Assembly: GCA_903928275.1 (NCBI GenBank)
Contig: CAIYQJ010000068.1
Span: forward strand, 1 to 15,540
From: an uncultured Chloroflexota bacterium
GTDB taxonomy: Bacteria > Chloroflexota > Limnocylindria > Limnocylindrales > CSP1-4
DNA length: 15,540 nt
Direction: 5' to 3'
Shown here: positions 6,646-13,655 of the stretch, one piece after another
How the letters are laid out: the number at the start of each line of letters is the position of its first letter
Numbering within the stretch: the stretch's first letter is position 1
Notes under the pieces: generated by a model
What the model was told of the DNA's origin: nothing
Database searches by the model: none
The model's input: only the letters and a program-made list of their open reading frames with translations
Made by a program: the position numbers and the translations under genes

Positions 6646-9373
6646 AGCGGGGGTCCGTAGCGTCGGCGGCGCGCGATGGGGCGCGGCCCGACGGCGGCAT
6701 GGTCGGGAGGTCGGGGACGGGCGTCGATGGATCGGCGCCGGGGGCGGTCGCGCCGGGGGCGGTCGCGCCGGGGGCGGTCGCGCCGGGGGCGATCGCGCCA
6801 GGGACTGGGGTCGATGGATCGGCGCCGGGGGCGGTCGCGCCGGGGGCGGTCGCGCCGGGGGCGGTCGCGCCGGGGGCGGTCCCGCCGGGGACGGGGGTCG
6901 ATGGATCGGCGCCGGGCAGGTAGCCAGCCGGGGCGGCGCGGGAGCGGTCGATCTCGAGCGCGTCCTCGACGAGAGCAAGGATCGCCTCCGGATGCGTGAC
7001 GGCGCCCATGTGGTCGGCGCCGGGGACGCGGACGACACGGGCGCCGGGGATCGTCGCGGCGAGCCCCTCGGCGATCGCCAGGTAGAACGGGCGGCTCTCC
7101 GCGCCGACGGCGACGACGACGGGCGCCGAGATCCGCGGGAGGCGGTCCGGCCGGAGCCCGGTCAGCCGGGAATCGGACGCGGCGGCGTCGCCCTCTTCGC
7201 GGACCATGGCGCGGACCGCCGGCGGCAGCGCCTCGAATCCGGCGTCGCCGAGGACCGTGCGGAGGAAGAGCTCCACGGCGCGCGGACCGTCACCGGCCGC
7301 GTGGGCAGCCGCGGCCTCGCGGGCCACACCGGCCATCGCGTCGCGGACGCGCTCCGACGCGAGCGGCATGTACGGCGGCTCGTACGCGATCACGGCATGG
7401 ACCAGGTCCGGGCGCGCGGCCGCGAGGTCGAGGGCCACGCAGCCGCCGAAGCTGTGGCCCACGATGACGGCCGGCGCGATCCCCTCGCGCTCGATGATCG
7501 CCGCGACATCCGCGACGTGGTCCCCGAACGCGAGGCGCATGGGATCCGGGTCCAGGCTCGCGCGATGGCCGCGGCGGTCGATCGCGACCACCCGCGCGCG
7601 GTCGCCGAGCGCCCGCACGAGCGGCCGCCACGATCGTGCCCGCGAGAGGGTCGCGTGGAGGAGGACGACTCCCGGGCCCGCGCCGGAGACCTGGTAGGCG
7701 ACGTCCGCGCCGTCGCGCCGGATCGTGCGTCGGCCGCCCGGACCGGCGAGCACGGAGGCGTCGGTCGGCGTGGCGCCGTCCGGGGCCGTGGCGCCGTCCG
7801 GGACCCGGCCGGCCCCGTCGGCGCCCGTCCCCGCCGCGAAGAGCGCGCGCACCTCCGCCCGGCGGATCTTCCCGCCGGCCGTCCGCGGGATCGACGCCAC
7901 GAAACGGACGTGCGCCGGGACCTTGAAGGGCGCGAGACGGTCGCCCACGAACGCGCGGATCGCAGCCTCGTCGGCGATGGCGCCGGGCAGGAGGACGACC
8001 GCCGCGACCGGCACGGCGCCCCAGCGGTCGTCGGCGATCCCCACGACACAGGCGTCCGCGACGACGGGATGCGCGAGGAGGGTCTCCTCCACCTCGGCCG
8101 GGTAGACGTTCTCGCCGCCGGTGATCACGAGGTCGTCGCGCCGGCCCACGACGGTCAGGATGCCGTCCGCGTCGAGCCTGCCGAGGTCCCCGGTGCGGAG
8201 CCACCCGTCCCGGATCGCGGCGGCCGACTCGTCGGGCAGGCCGAGGTAGCCCGCCATGACCATGGGACCGGACACGACGATCCCGCCGACCGAGCCGGGC
8301 GCGACCGGGCGACCACCCGCCTCGATCCGGATCCGCGCGCCGGCGAGCGCGAGACCGGACGCGGCAGGGTGGACGACGGCCAGGGACGGCAGCGACGCGG
8401 CGACCCCCGACGCGGTCTCCGTCATCCCGTAGGACGGCACGATCGGGATCCCGGCCTCGATGGCGCGGCGGACGAGCGCCGGGGGCCATGGGCCACCCCC
8501 GAGCAGGACGCCGCGAAGCGACGGCGAAGGCGCCTCGTCGCCGAGTGCGTCGAGCAGGCGCTCGAGTGTCGTCGCGACGACGGAGAGGTGCGTGACGGCC
8601 TCGCGCCGGACGAGCGCGAGGACCTCCGTCGCCTCGAACCGATCGCCGGCGAGGACGAGCGGCACGCCCGCGATCGTCGCGCGGAGGACCGTCGCGAGCC
8701 CGGCGACGTGGTGACCCGAGAGCGAAAGGAGCCATCGATCGTCGTCGCGGCGGCCGAGGACGCTGGCCCAGGCGTCGGCGCTGGCGCGATGGTTGCCCCA
8801 CGTGAGGATCGCCCCCTTGGGGCGTCCGGTGGTCCCGGACGTGTAGAGGATCGACGCCGGCGCACGGAAGTCGATCGCGTCGCGGAGAGCGACGATCGGG
8901 CGCGGCGCGACGATGGCGCTCGGCTCGACCGCCCCGGAGTCGGCCAGCGAGACGCAGCGGACCTGCCCGGCGCCGAGCGCCTCGGCGGCTCGAACGGCCG
9001 CGCGCGCCGCGTCAGCGTGCGCTGCGTCGTGCAGCAGCAGGAGCGGCCCGGCGTCCACGATGGCGCGGGCATGCTCGAACGCGGTGCCGCGCGGCCCGAG
9101 CGGCACGAGGACGGCGCCGAGCCGGCGGAGCGCGTGGACGGCCATGACGAACGACGCGTTGGGACCCGCGAGCGTCACCGCGCGATCGCCGGCGCCCAGG
9201 CCCTCCGCCGCGAGCCGGAAGGCGAGCGCGTCGACATGCGCGAGCAGGTCGCTCCACGACAGTCGGATCGGGCCATCCACGAGCGCCACACCGCCCGGGG
9301 CGCGATCCGCCGCGGCGAGGAGCCAGTCACGCTCGCCCGTCGTGATCGGCCGTGCCGCCGGACGCCCGCTCAC
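6644..9373 (-). CDS. menE: MenE (o-succinylbenzoate-CoA ligase) fused to an alpha/beta hydrolase, with a repeat tail
   Basis: The product has 909 residues. Residues 10-515 are an adenylate-forming ligase that activates o-succinylbenzoate to OSB-CoA: P-loop YTSGTTGRPKG (177-187), YGMTET (315-320), TGD (394-396), hinge VVGRRDD (408-414), APFKVP (K484) and catalytic Lys502 in GGKIRR. After a Gly/Ala/Thr/Pro linker (about 515-545), residues 548-806 form an alpha/beta hydrolase: LLHATL (571-576), DRRGH, nucleophile elbow GHSFGG (Ser641), YEPP and PGADHM (His788). The expected acid after beta-6 is not the usual Asp (VGAES; Glu759 possible), and HG of the oxyanion loop is HA. Residues 822-887 are 29-residue Ala/Thr/Pro/Gly repeats. 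The start is GTG 9373, overlapping the menC TGA by 4 bp. An upstream extension of this frame only mirrors menC. A separate canonical MenH is present, so the hydrolase role is open. Confidence 0.92.
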   Translation of the reverse strand: MSGRPAARPITTGERDWLLAAADRAPGGVALVDGPIRLSWSDLLAHVDALAFRLAAEGLGAGDRAVTLAGPNASFVMAVHALRRLGAVLVPLGPRGTAFEHARAIVDAGPLLLLHDAAHADAARAAVRAAEALGAGQVRCVSLADSGAVEPSAIVAPRPIVALRDAIDFRAPASILYTSGTTGRPKGAILTWGNHRASADAWASVLGRRDDDRWLLSLSGHHVAGLATVLRATIAGVPLVLAGDRFEATEVLALVRREAVTHLSVVATTLERLLDALGDEAPSPSLRGVLLGGGPWPPALVRRAIEAGIPIVPSYGMTETASGVAASLPSLAVVHPAASGLALAGARIRIEAGGRPVAPGSVGGIVVSGPMVMAGYLGLPDESAAAIRDGWLRTGDLGRLDADGILTVVGRRDDLVITGGENVYPAEVEETLLAHPVVADACVVGIADDRWGAVPVAAVVLLPGAIADEAAIRAFVGDRLAPFKVPAHVRFVASIPRTAGGKIRRAEVRALFAAGTGADGAGRVPDGATAPDGATPTDASVLAGPGGRRTIRRDGADVAYQVSGAGPGVVLLHATLSRARSWRPLVRALGDRARVVAIDRRGHRASLDPDPMRLAFGDHVADVAAIIEREGIAPAVIVGHSFGGCVALDLAAARPDLVHAVIAYEPPYMPLASERVRDAMAGVAREAAAAHAAGDGPRAVELFLRTVLGDAGFEALPPAVRAMVREEGDAAASDSRLTGLRPDRLPRISAPVVVAVGAESRPFYLAIAEGLAATIPGARVVRVPGADHMGAVTHPEAILALVEDALEIDRSRAAPAGYLPGADPSTPVPGGTAPGATAPGATAPGATAPGADPSTPVPGAIAPGATAPGATAPGATAPGADPSTPVPDLPTMPPSGRAPSRAADATDPR
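6713..6910. repeat. 87-bp tandem repeats (with 15-bp subunits) in the menE-hydrolase 3' end
   Basis: Two full 87-bp units (6824-6910 and 6737-6823) and a partial third (6713-6736) encode ADPSTPVPG followed by four GATAP-like pentapeptides each. The inner 15-bp unit is GGGGGCGGTCGCGCC on the plus strand. All units keep the reading frame, so it is a coding minisatellite. Confidence 0.93.
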
Positions 9374-10851
9374 GGCTGCGTCAGCGGCCGGTGCGCCGCG
9401 ACCGCGGCAGGATCCAGGTCGATCCCGAGACCGGGTCCGTCCCGAAGCGCGAGCCGGCCCTGGCCGGCGACGAGCGGAGACGCCAGCAGGTCGGTCTCGA
9501 GGAGGCCGCCGGTCGCGAGGCCGTGCGCCACGTCCGGTCCGGGCAGGACGGCCGCGACGTTCAGGGCGGCCGCGAGCCCAACCCCGGTCTCGAAGAACGA
9601 GCTGAGAACGACGGGAACGCCGCGCTCGTGAGCCAGTGCCGCGATCGTGAGCGTCTCGGCGATGCCGCCGACCCGCGAGACCTTCACGACGAGCGCGTCC
9701 GCCGCGCGGCGCGCGAGGACCTCGGCTGCGGCGCCGGCACCCGTGACCGACTCGTCGGCGGCGATCCGGATCGCGACGCGCGATCGCAGCGCCGCCAGGT
9801 CGGCGATCGACACCACCGGCTGCTCGACATACGCCACGTCGTACGGGGCGACGGCCGCGAGACGCCCCGTCGCCTGGGCCAGCGTCCACGCCGCGTTCGC
9901 GTCGAGGCGCAGCTCCGGGCCCGGCCCGATCGCCGCGCGGACCGCGCCGACGCGCGTCGCGAGGCCCGCGTCGTCGGGTTCGTCGCCCACCTTGAGCTTC
10001 ACGCACGCGTGGCCGGCCGCGATGGCCGCCCGTGCCTCCAGCGCGACGACGTCGGCATCCGCCGCGGCCACGAGCGCCGACACGGCCACGTCCGGTCGCG
10101 GCTCCGCGACGGGGAGGGACGCGGCGGCGAGGGCAGCGTGGAGGAATGCGGCGAGCCCCACGTCCGCGCGCCGCGCGGCGAGGTCGAGGAGCGCTGCCTC
10201 GAAGCCCGCGGCGGTCGCGCGGGCGAGCCCGACGTCGGTGGCGGCCGCTGCGCCGTGATGCTCGCCGCCGGTGGCGGCCGCTGCGCCGTGATGCTCGCCG
10301 GAGCTGGCGGCCGCTGCGCCGGCACGCTCGACGTCGGTGGCGGCCGCTGCGCCGTGATGCTCGCCGGAGCTGGCGGCCGCTGCGCCGGCACGCTCGCCGC
10401 CGCCCGCATGGTCGCCGCCGCCGCCCCAGGCCGGACCCCGCTCGCGCAGCCCGACGAGGAGGTCGAGCGCGCCCGACGGCGTCCTCCCGACCATCCGGCT
10501 CGCGAGCGTCCGGATCTCCGCGCTGTGATCCCACGGGCCCGGCCCATGCGCGCCGAGGTCCGTCGCCGGCGGCAGCGTGATCTCCCCCAGCCCGGCGGCA
10601 CCGCCCGCGTCGCGGAGCAGCACGAGGAGCGACGAACGTCGCGTCCAGGTGCCGGACGCGGTCGCGATGGGCGTGCGGAACGGGATCTCGACCGCGACCA
10701 CCTCCGCCGCCACGATCGCGTCCGGCGCGGCCGCGGCGGCTTGCGCACGCAGCGCGGCGATCGTCGCCGCGAGGACCTCGCGGGCGTCGCGCATGCGGGC
10801 GCCAAGCTGGCGGGGGTCGACCTCGCGGGCGTCGCGCATGTCAGCGGCCAC
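9370..10851 (-). CDS. menC: o-Succinylbenzoate synthase with an internal repeat insertion
   Basis: This enolase-superfamily enzyme dehydrates SHCHC to o-succinylbenzoate. It has 493 residues from GTG 10851. The active-site set is complete: KLK (K285, K287), metal ligands D317 (LRLDANA), E343 (YVEQP) and D366 (ADES), and K390. The capping domain begins with EIPFRTPIATASG (55-67) and GEITLPP. Residues 153-207 are an insertion of five 11-residue units, EHHGAAAAT-type and ERAGAAAASSG-type, absent from usual MenC. The start is uncertain: GTG 10851 lies inside menA, ATG 10839 begins 1 nt after the menA stop, and ATG 10794 would drop a duplicated MRDAREV segment (residues 5-11 and 20-26). ATG 10839 or 10794 is more likely biologically. 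The 3' end overlaps menE by 4 bp (GTGA). Confidence 0.95.
   Translation of the reverse strand: MAADMRDAREVDPRQLGARMRDAREVLAATIAALRAQAAAAAPDAIVAAEVVAVEIPFRTPIATASGTWTRRSSLLVLLRDAGGAAGLGEITLPPATDLGAHGPGPWDHSAEIRTLASRMVGRTPSGALDLLVGLRERGPAWGGGGDHAGGGERAGAAAASSGEHHGAAAATDVERAGAAAASSGEHHGAAAATGGEHHGAAAATDVGLARATAAGFEAALLDLAARRADVGLAAFLHAALAAASLPVAEPRPDVAVSALVAAADADVVALEARAAIAAGHACVKLKVGDEPDDAGLATRVGAVRAAIGPGPELRLDANAAWTLAQATGRLAAVAPYDVAYVEQPVVSIADLAALRSRVAIRIAADESVTGAGAAAEVLARRAADALVVKVSRVGGIAETLTIAALAHERGVPVVLSSFFETGVGLAAALNVAAVLPGPDVAHGLATGGLLETDLLASPLVAGQGRLALRDGPGLGIDLDPAAVAAHRPLTQP
10231..10395. repeat. 33-bp in-frame tandem repeat, five units, inside menC
   Basis: Five exact-length 33-bp units share TGGCGGCCGCTGCGCCG on the plus strand. 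They come in two flavours (GTGATGCTCGCCG and GCACGCTCG endings). On the minus strand they encode EHHGAAAAT-DV/GG and ERAGAAAASSG. The alternating order suggests that a 66-bp dimer was duplicated as well. Confidence 0.94.
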
Positions 10852-11845
10852 CGACCGCGAGCCCCACGGCGAGCAGCACGGCCGCGGCCAGCTCGAGGCG
10901 TGCCGTGCCCTTGAGGACGGGGTTGAGCCGCCGCGGGTCGCCCTCGGCGAAGACGGCCCGCAGGAGCGGGATCGCGAGAGGCGCCGCGACCAGGGCGACG
11001 AGGACGGTGGGGCCCGCGAGGCCGGCCAGCCAGGCGGCCACCGGCATCGCCGCGGCCACGCCGAGGAGCGCCTCGTACTCGAGGCGCGCGAACCGCCGAC
11101 CCAGGCTGACGGCGAGCGTCCGCTTGCCCGCCCGCCGGTCGCTGTCGATGTCGCGCAGGTTGTTCACGACGAGGATCGCCGTCGCGAGACACCCCATCGC
11201 GATCGACACGAGGATCGCGAGCGCGCCCAGGCCTCCGGTCTGGAGGTAGACCGTGCCCCCGACCGCGACGAGCCCGAAGAACGCGAACACGAAGACCTCG
11301 CCCAGGCCATGGTAGCCATACGGCCACGGGCCGCCTGTGTACAGGAGCGCGGCGACGATGGCGAGGGCACCGACGACGAGCAGGACGATCCCGCCGACCG
11401 ACACGAGGTAGAGCCCCACGAGCCCGGCACAGCCCACCACGAAGGCAGTGGCCACCGCGAGGCTGCGGGGCGTGACGAGGCCACCGGCCGCGACGCGGAC
11501 CGGGCCCAGCCGGTCGCCCGCATCCGCCCCGGACCGGAAGTCGGCGAGGTCGTTGGCGAGGTTCGCGGCGATCTGGAGGAGCAGCGCGACCGCCAGGCAC
11601 CCGAGCGCCGGGCCCCACGCGATGGGGTGACCGGACACCGCCGCACCGAGCCCGGCGACGACCGGGGCGATCGCCGCGGGGAGCGTGTTCGGGCGGATCG
11701 CGAGCCACCAGACTCGCGCGGTGGATGGCCGCGCCGCGGCGGAGCCCGTCGGCGGCGCGGTCGACGCCGAGGCAGCCGTGGACGTCGCCTCGTCCGCCGA
11801 GGCCGTCGGCGCCGAGTCTTCTCCCGGGCGCGGTGCGTCGCTCAC
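10841..11845 (-). CDS. menA: 1,4-dihydroxy-2-naphthoate polyprenyltransferase
   Basis: This UbiA-family membrane prenyltransferase attaches an isoprenyl chain to DHNA, giving demethylmenaquinone. It has 334 residues from GTG 11845, overlapping the menB TGA (GTGA). The MenA start motif WWLAIRPNTLPAAIAPV (46-62) is followed by the first prenyl-diphosphate/Mg2+ motif NLANDLADFRSGADAGD (95-111), LGPVRVAAGGLVTP, and the second motif NNLRDIDSDRRAGKRTLAV (228-246). About eight to nine hydrophobic helices cover residues 50-330. Residues 1-42 are an extra cytoplasmic stretch rich in Ala, Ser and Thr with no homology I recognise; most MenA proteins begin close to the WW motif. The gene runs straight into menC. 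Confidence 0.95.
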   Translation of the reverse strand: MSDAPRPGEDSAPTASADEATSTAASASTAPPTGSAAARPSTARVWWLAIRPNTLPAAIAPVVAGLGAAVSGHPIAWGPALGCLAVALLLQIAANLANDLADFRSGADAGDRLGPVRVAAGGLVTPRSLAVATAFVVGCAGLVGLYLVSVGGIVLLVVGALAIVAALLYTGGPWPYGYHGLGEVFVFAFFGLVAVGGTVYLQTGGLGALAILVSIAMGCLATAILVVNNLRDIDSDRRAGKRTLAVSLGRRFARLEYEALLGVAAAMPVAAWLAGLAGPTVLVALVAAPLAIPLLRAVFAEGDPRRLNPVLKGTARLELAAAVLLAVGLAVGGR

Positions 11846-12675
11846 GGGCGCCTCGGGTACTTCGAGAAGTCGGGCCGGCGCTTCTGGAGGAAGGCGTCCT
11901 TCCCCTCGTGCGCCTCGTCGGTCGTGTAGTAGAGCGCGGTCGCGTACCCGGCGAGCTCCTGGAGGCCGGCCAGCCCGTCCGTGTCGGCGATGAACGCGGC
12001 CTTGAGGAACCGGATGGCGGTGGGGCTCATGGCCAGGACCTCGTCCGCCCAGCGAACGCCCTCGGCCTGGAGGTCGATGAGCGGCACCACGGCGTTCACG
12101 AGGCCCATGGCGAGCGCCTCGGCCGCCGTGTACTGCCGGCACAGGTACCAGATCTCTCGCGCGCGCTTGTGGCCCACGATCCGCGCGAGCATCGTGGCGC
12201 CGTAGCCGGCATCGAACGAGCCCACCTTCGGCCCGGTCTGGCCGAAGATCGCGTTCTCGCTCGCGATCGTCATGTCGCAGACGACGTGGAGCACGTGGCC
12301 GCCGCCGATCGCGTAGCCGTTCACGAGCGCGATGACCGGGACCGGCAGCGAGCGGATGAGCTTCTGGAGCTCGAGCACGTTCAGGGCGTGCGTCCCCTCC
12401 TCCTCCCGCTGGTAGCCACCGCGCACCTTCACGCGCTGGTCGCCGCCGGAGCAGAACGCCACGTCGCCGGCGCCGGTGAGCAGCGCGACGCCGATCGACC
12501 CGTCGTCGCGGATGTCGCGGAACGCATCGATCATCTGGTCGACCGTCTCCGGGCGGAAGGCGTTGCGCACCTCGGGCCGGTCGATCGTCACGCGCGCGAT
12601 CCCGGTCCCCGAGTGCTCGTACGCGATGTCCGAGTAGTCCTTCACGCGGGTCCACGTGGCCCCGGTCCCGTTCAT
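11842..12675 (-). CDS. menB: 1,4-dihydroxy-2-naphthoyl-CoA synthase
   Basis: This 277-residue crotonase-fold enzyme closes the ring of OSB-CoA to form DHNA-CoA. Signatures are RPEVRNAFRPETVD (33-46), FCSGGDQ (74-80), NGYAIGGGHVLHVVCD (119-134), FGQTGPKVGSFDAGYG (144-159; S153 and D155 match the catalytic Ser/Asp region) and the C-terminal RRPDFSKYPR (266-275). GQTGPK has Gly148 where type II enzymes carry Asp, so it looks like the bicarbonate-dependent type I class. The start ATG 12675 overlaps the menH TGA (ATGA) and has GGGAGG 5 nt upstream within menH. The length is normal and, unlike its neighbours, it has no repeat expansion. Confidence 0.97.
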   Translation of the reverse strand: MNGTGATWTRVKDYSDIAYEHSGTGIARVTIDRPEVRNAFRPETVDQMIDAFRDIRDDGSIGVALLTGAGDVAFCSGGDQRVKVRGGYQREEEGTHALNVLELQKLIRSLPVPVIALVNGYAIGGGHVLHVVCDMTIASENAIFGQTGPKVGSFDAGYGATMLARIVGHKRAREIWYLCRQYTAAEALAMGLVNAVVPLIDLQAEGVRWADEVLAMSPTAIRFLKAAFIADTDGLAGLQELAGYATALYYTTDEAHEGKDAFLQKRRPDFSKYPRRP

Positions 12676-13655
12676 GTGATCCTCCCGTGTGTGGCCGTGG
12701 CCGTGGCCGGGTCGCCGGCCGGCGGGCCCGCCGTGGCGACCGTCGAGGTGGTGGTGGCGATGGCGGCAGTGGCGGTGGCGGCCGCGGGGTCGGTGCGGGC
12801 GGTGGCGGCGGTGGCGGCGGCCCTGCCGATGTGGTCGAGGACGGCGTCCCGGACCGCGCCGGGCCGGGCGAGGTGCGCGGCGTGTCCGGCACCCTCGATC
12901 ACAAGGACGGTGGCGCGCCCGGGGGGCGCCGCTTCGGCGATCGCCCGCGCGTTCGCGAGCGCCTTCGTGTCGAGCTCCCCGACGATGAGGAGCGTGGGCG
13001 CCGCGAGCGACCCGAGCCGGTGGTCGAGCGGCTCCTGCGATCCCTGGCCGGCGCCGCGCATGCTCGCGGCGAGCCCCGCCGGGTCCTGCGCGAGACGCTC
13101 GGCGCGGCGGCGGGCACGGATGACCGGGGGCAGCGCCTCCTCGGATGCGAAGAGCGGCATCGCCTCCCACCGATCGACGAACGCGGCGACGCCGTCGCGC
13201 TCGATCGACCCGGCGAGGTCCTCGTCGACCGCGCGCCTGCGGGCTCGCTCGGCCGGGTCCGCGATCCCGGCGCCGGAGCCGATGAGGACGACCGACGAGA
13301 CGAGCCCCGGCGCATCGAGCGCGAGGCGCAGGGCGACACGGCCGCCGAAGGAGTAGCCGACCACCGACGCGGGGGCGGCCTCGAGCTCCCGGAGGATCGC
13401 GGCGAGGTCGGCCGCCTGGCGGGTCACGTCGTGGCGTGCGGGGTCCCGCGGCGCATCGGATGCTCCATGACCGAGCAGGTCCGGCGCGATCGTCCGGTGG
13501 CCCGCGCGTCGGCAGGCCCGCGCGAGGTCGTCGAGGGATGCGCCCGTCCCGGTGAAGCCGTGGAGCAGCAGCACCGTGGGCCCCGCGCCCGCGTCGCGGA
13601 CGGCCCATGTCGTCCCATCGGCAGCGGCGAGTCGACGAGTCATCCGACGGGTCAT
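12672..13655 (-). CDS. menH: 2-Succinyl-6-hydroxy-2,4-cyclohexadiene-1-carboxylate (SHCHC) synthase
   Basis: This alpha/beta hydrolase-fold lyase eliminates pyruvate from SEPHCHC, the MenD product. It has 327 residues from ATG 13655, overlapping the menD TGA (ATGA); MTRRMTRR allows ATG 13643 as an alternative. Motifs are LLLHGFTGTGAS (29-40), DLLGHGASDAP (59-69), nucleophile GYSFGGR (Ser102, with the MenH-typical Arg106), VGELDTK (Asp229) and EGAGHAAHLARP (His258), so the triad is complete. Residues about 279-327 are an Ala/Thr-rich low-complexity extension beyond the normal fold. Its DNA is full of GTGGCG/GTGGCC-like runs, again suggesting slippage-driven growth. It reads through the menB ribosome binding site. 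Confidence 0.93.
   Translation of the reverse strand: MTRRMTRRLAAADGTTWAVRDAGAGPTVLLLHGFTGTGASLDDLARACRRAGHRTIAPDLLGHGASDAPRDPARHDVTRQAADLAAILRELEAAPASVVGYSFGGRVALRLALDAPGLVSSVVLIGSGAGIADPAERARRRAVDEDLAGSIERDGVAAFVDRWEAMPLFASEEALPPVIRARRRAERLAQDPAGLAASMRGAGQGSQEPLDHRLGSLAAPTLLIVGELDTKALANARAIAEAAPPGRATVLVIEGAGHAAHLARPGAVRDAVLDHIGRAAATAATARTDPAAATATAAIATTTSTVATAGPPAGDPATATATHGRIT
12681..12686 (-). promoter_or_regulatory. Ribosome binding site of menB
   Basis: GGGAGG on the minus strand, 5 nt before the menB ATG and inside the last codons of menH. It supports the menB start and translational coupling with menH. Confidence 0.65.

Noticed and set aside
6635..9631. A very long plus-strand open frame (about 1000 codons) opposite the menE fusion
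   Set aside because: It is Arg/Asp/Gly-rich with no domain motifs and mirrors a strongly supported minus-strand gene. This is a GC-driven antisense shadow.
9374..10534. Upstream extension of the menE frame to an ATG at 10534, giving a 1296-residue protein
   Set aside because: The extra part is Arg-rich, lies wholly across menC in another frame, and has no fold. The GTG at 9373 overlapping the menC stop gives a normal MenE N-terminus.
11725..13356. Long plus-strand open frame opposite menA, menB and menH
   Set aside because: It spans three well-supported minus-strand genes and has no recognisable motif.
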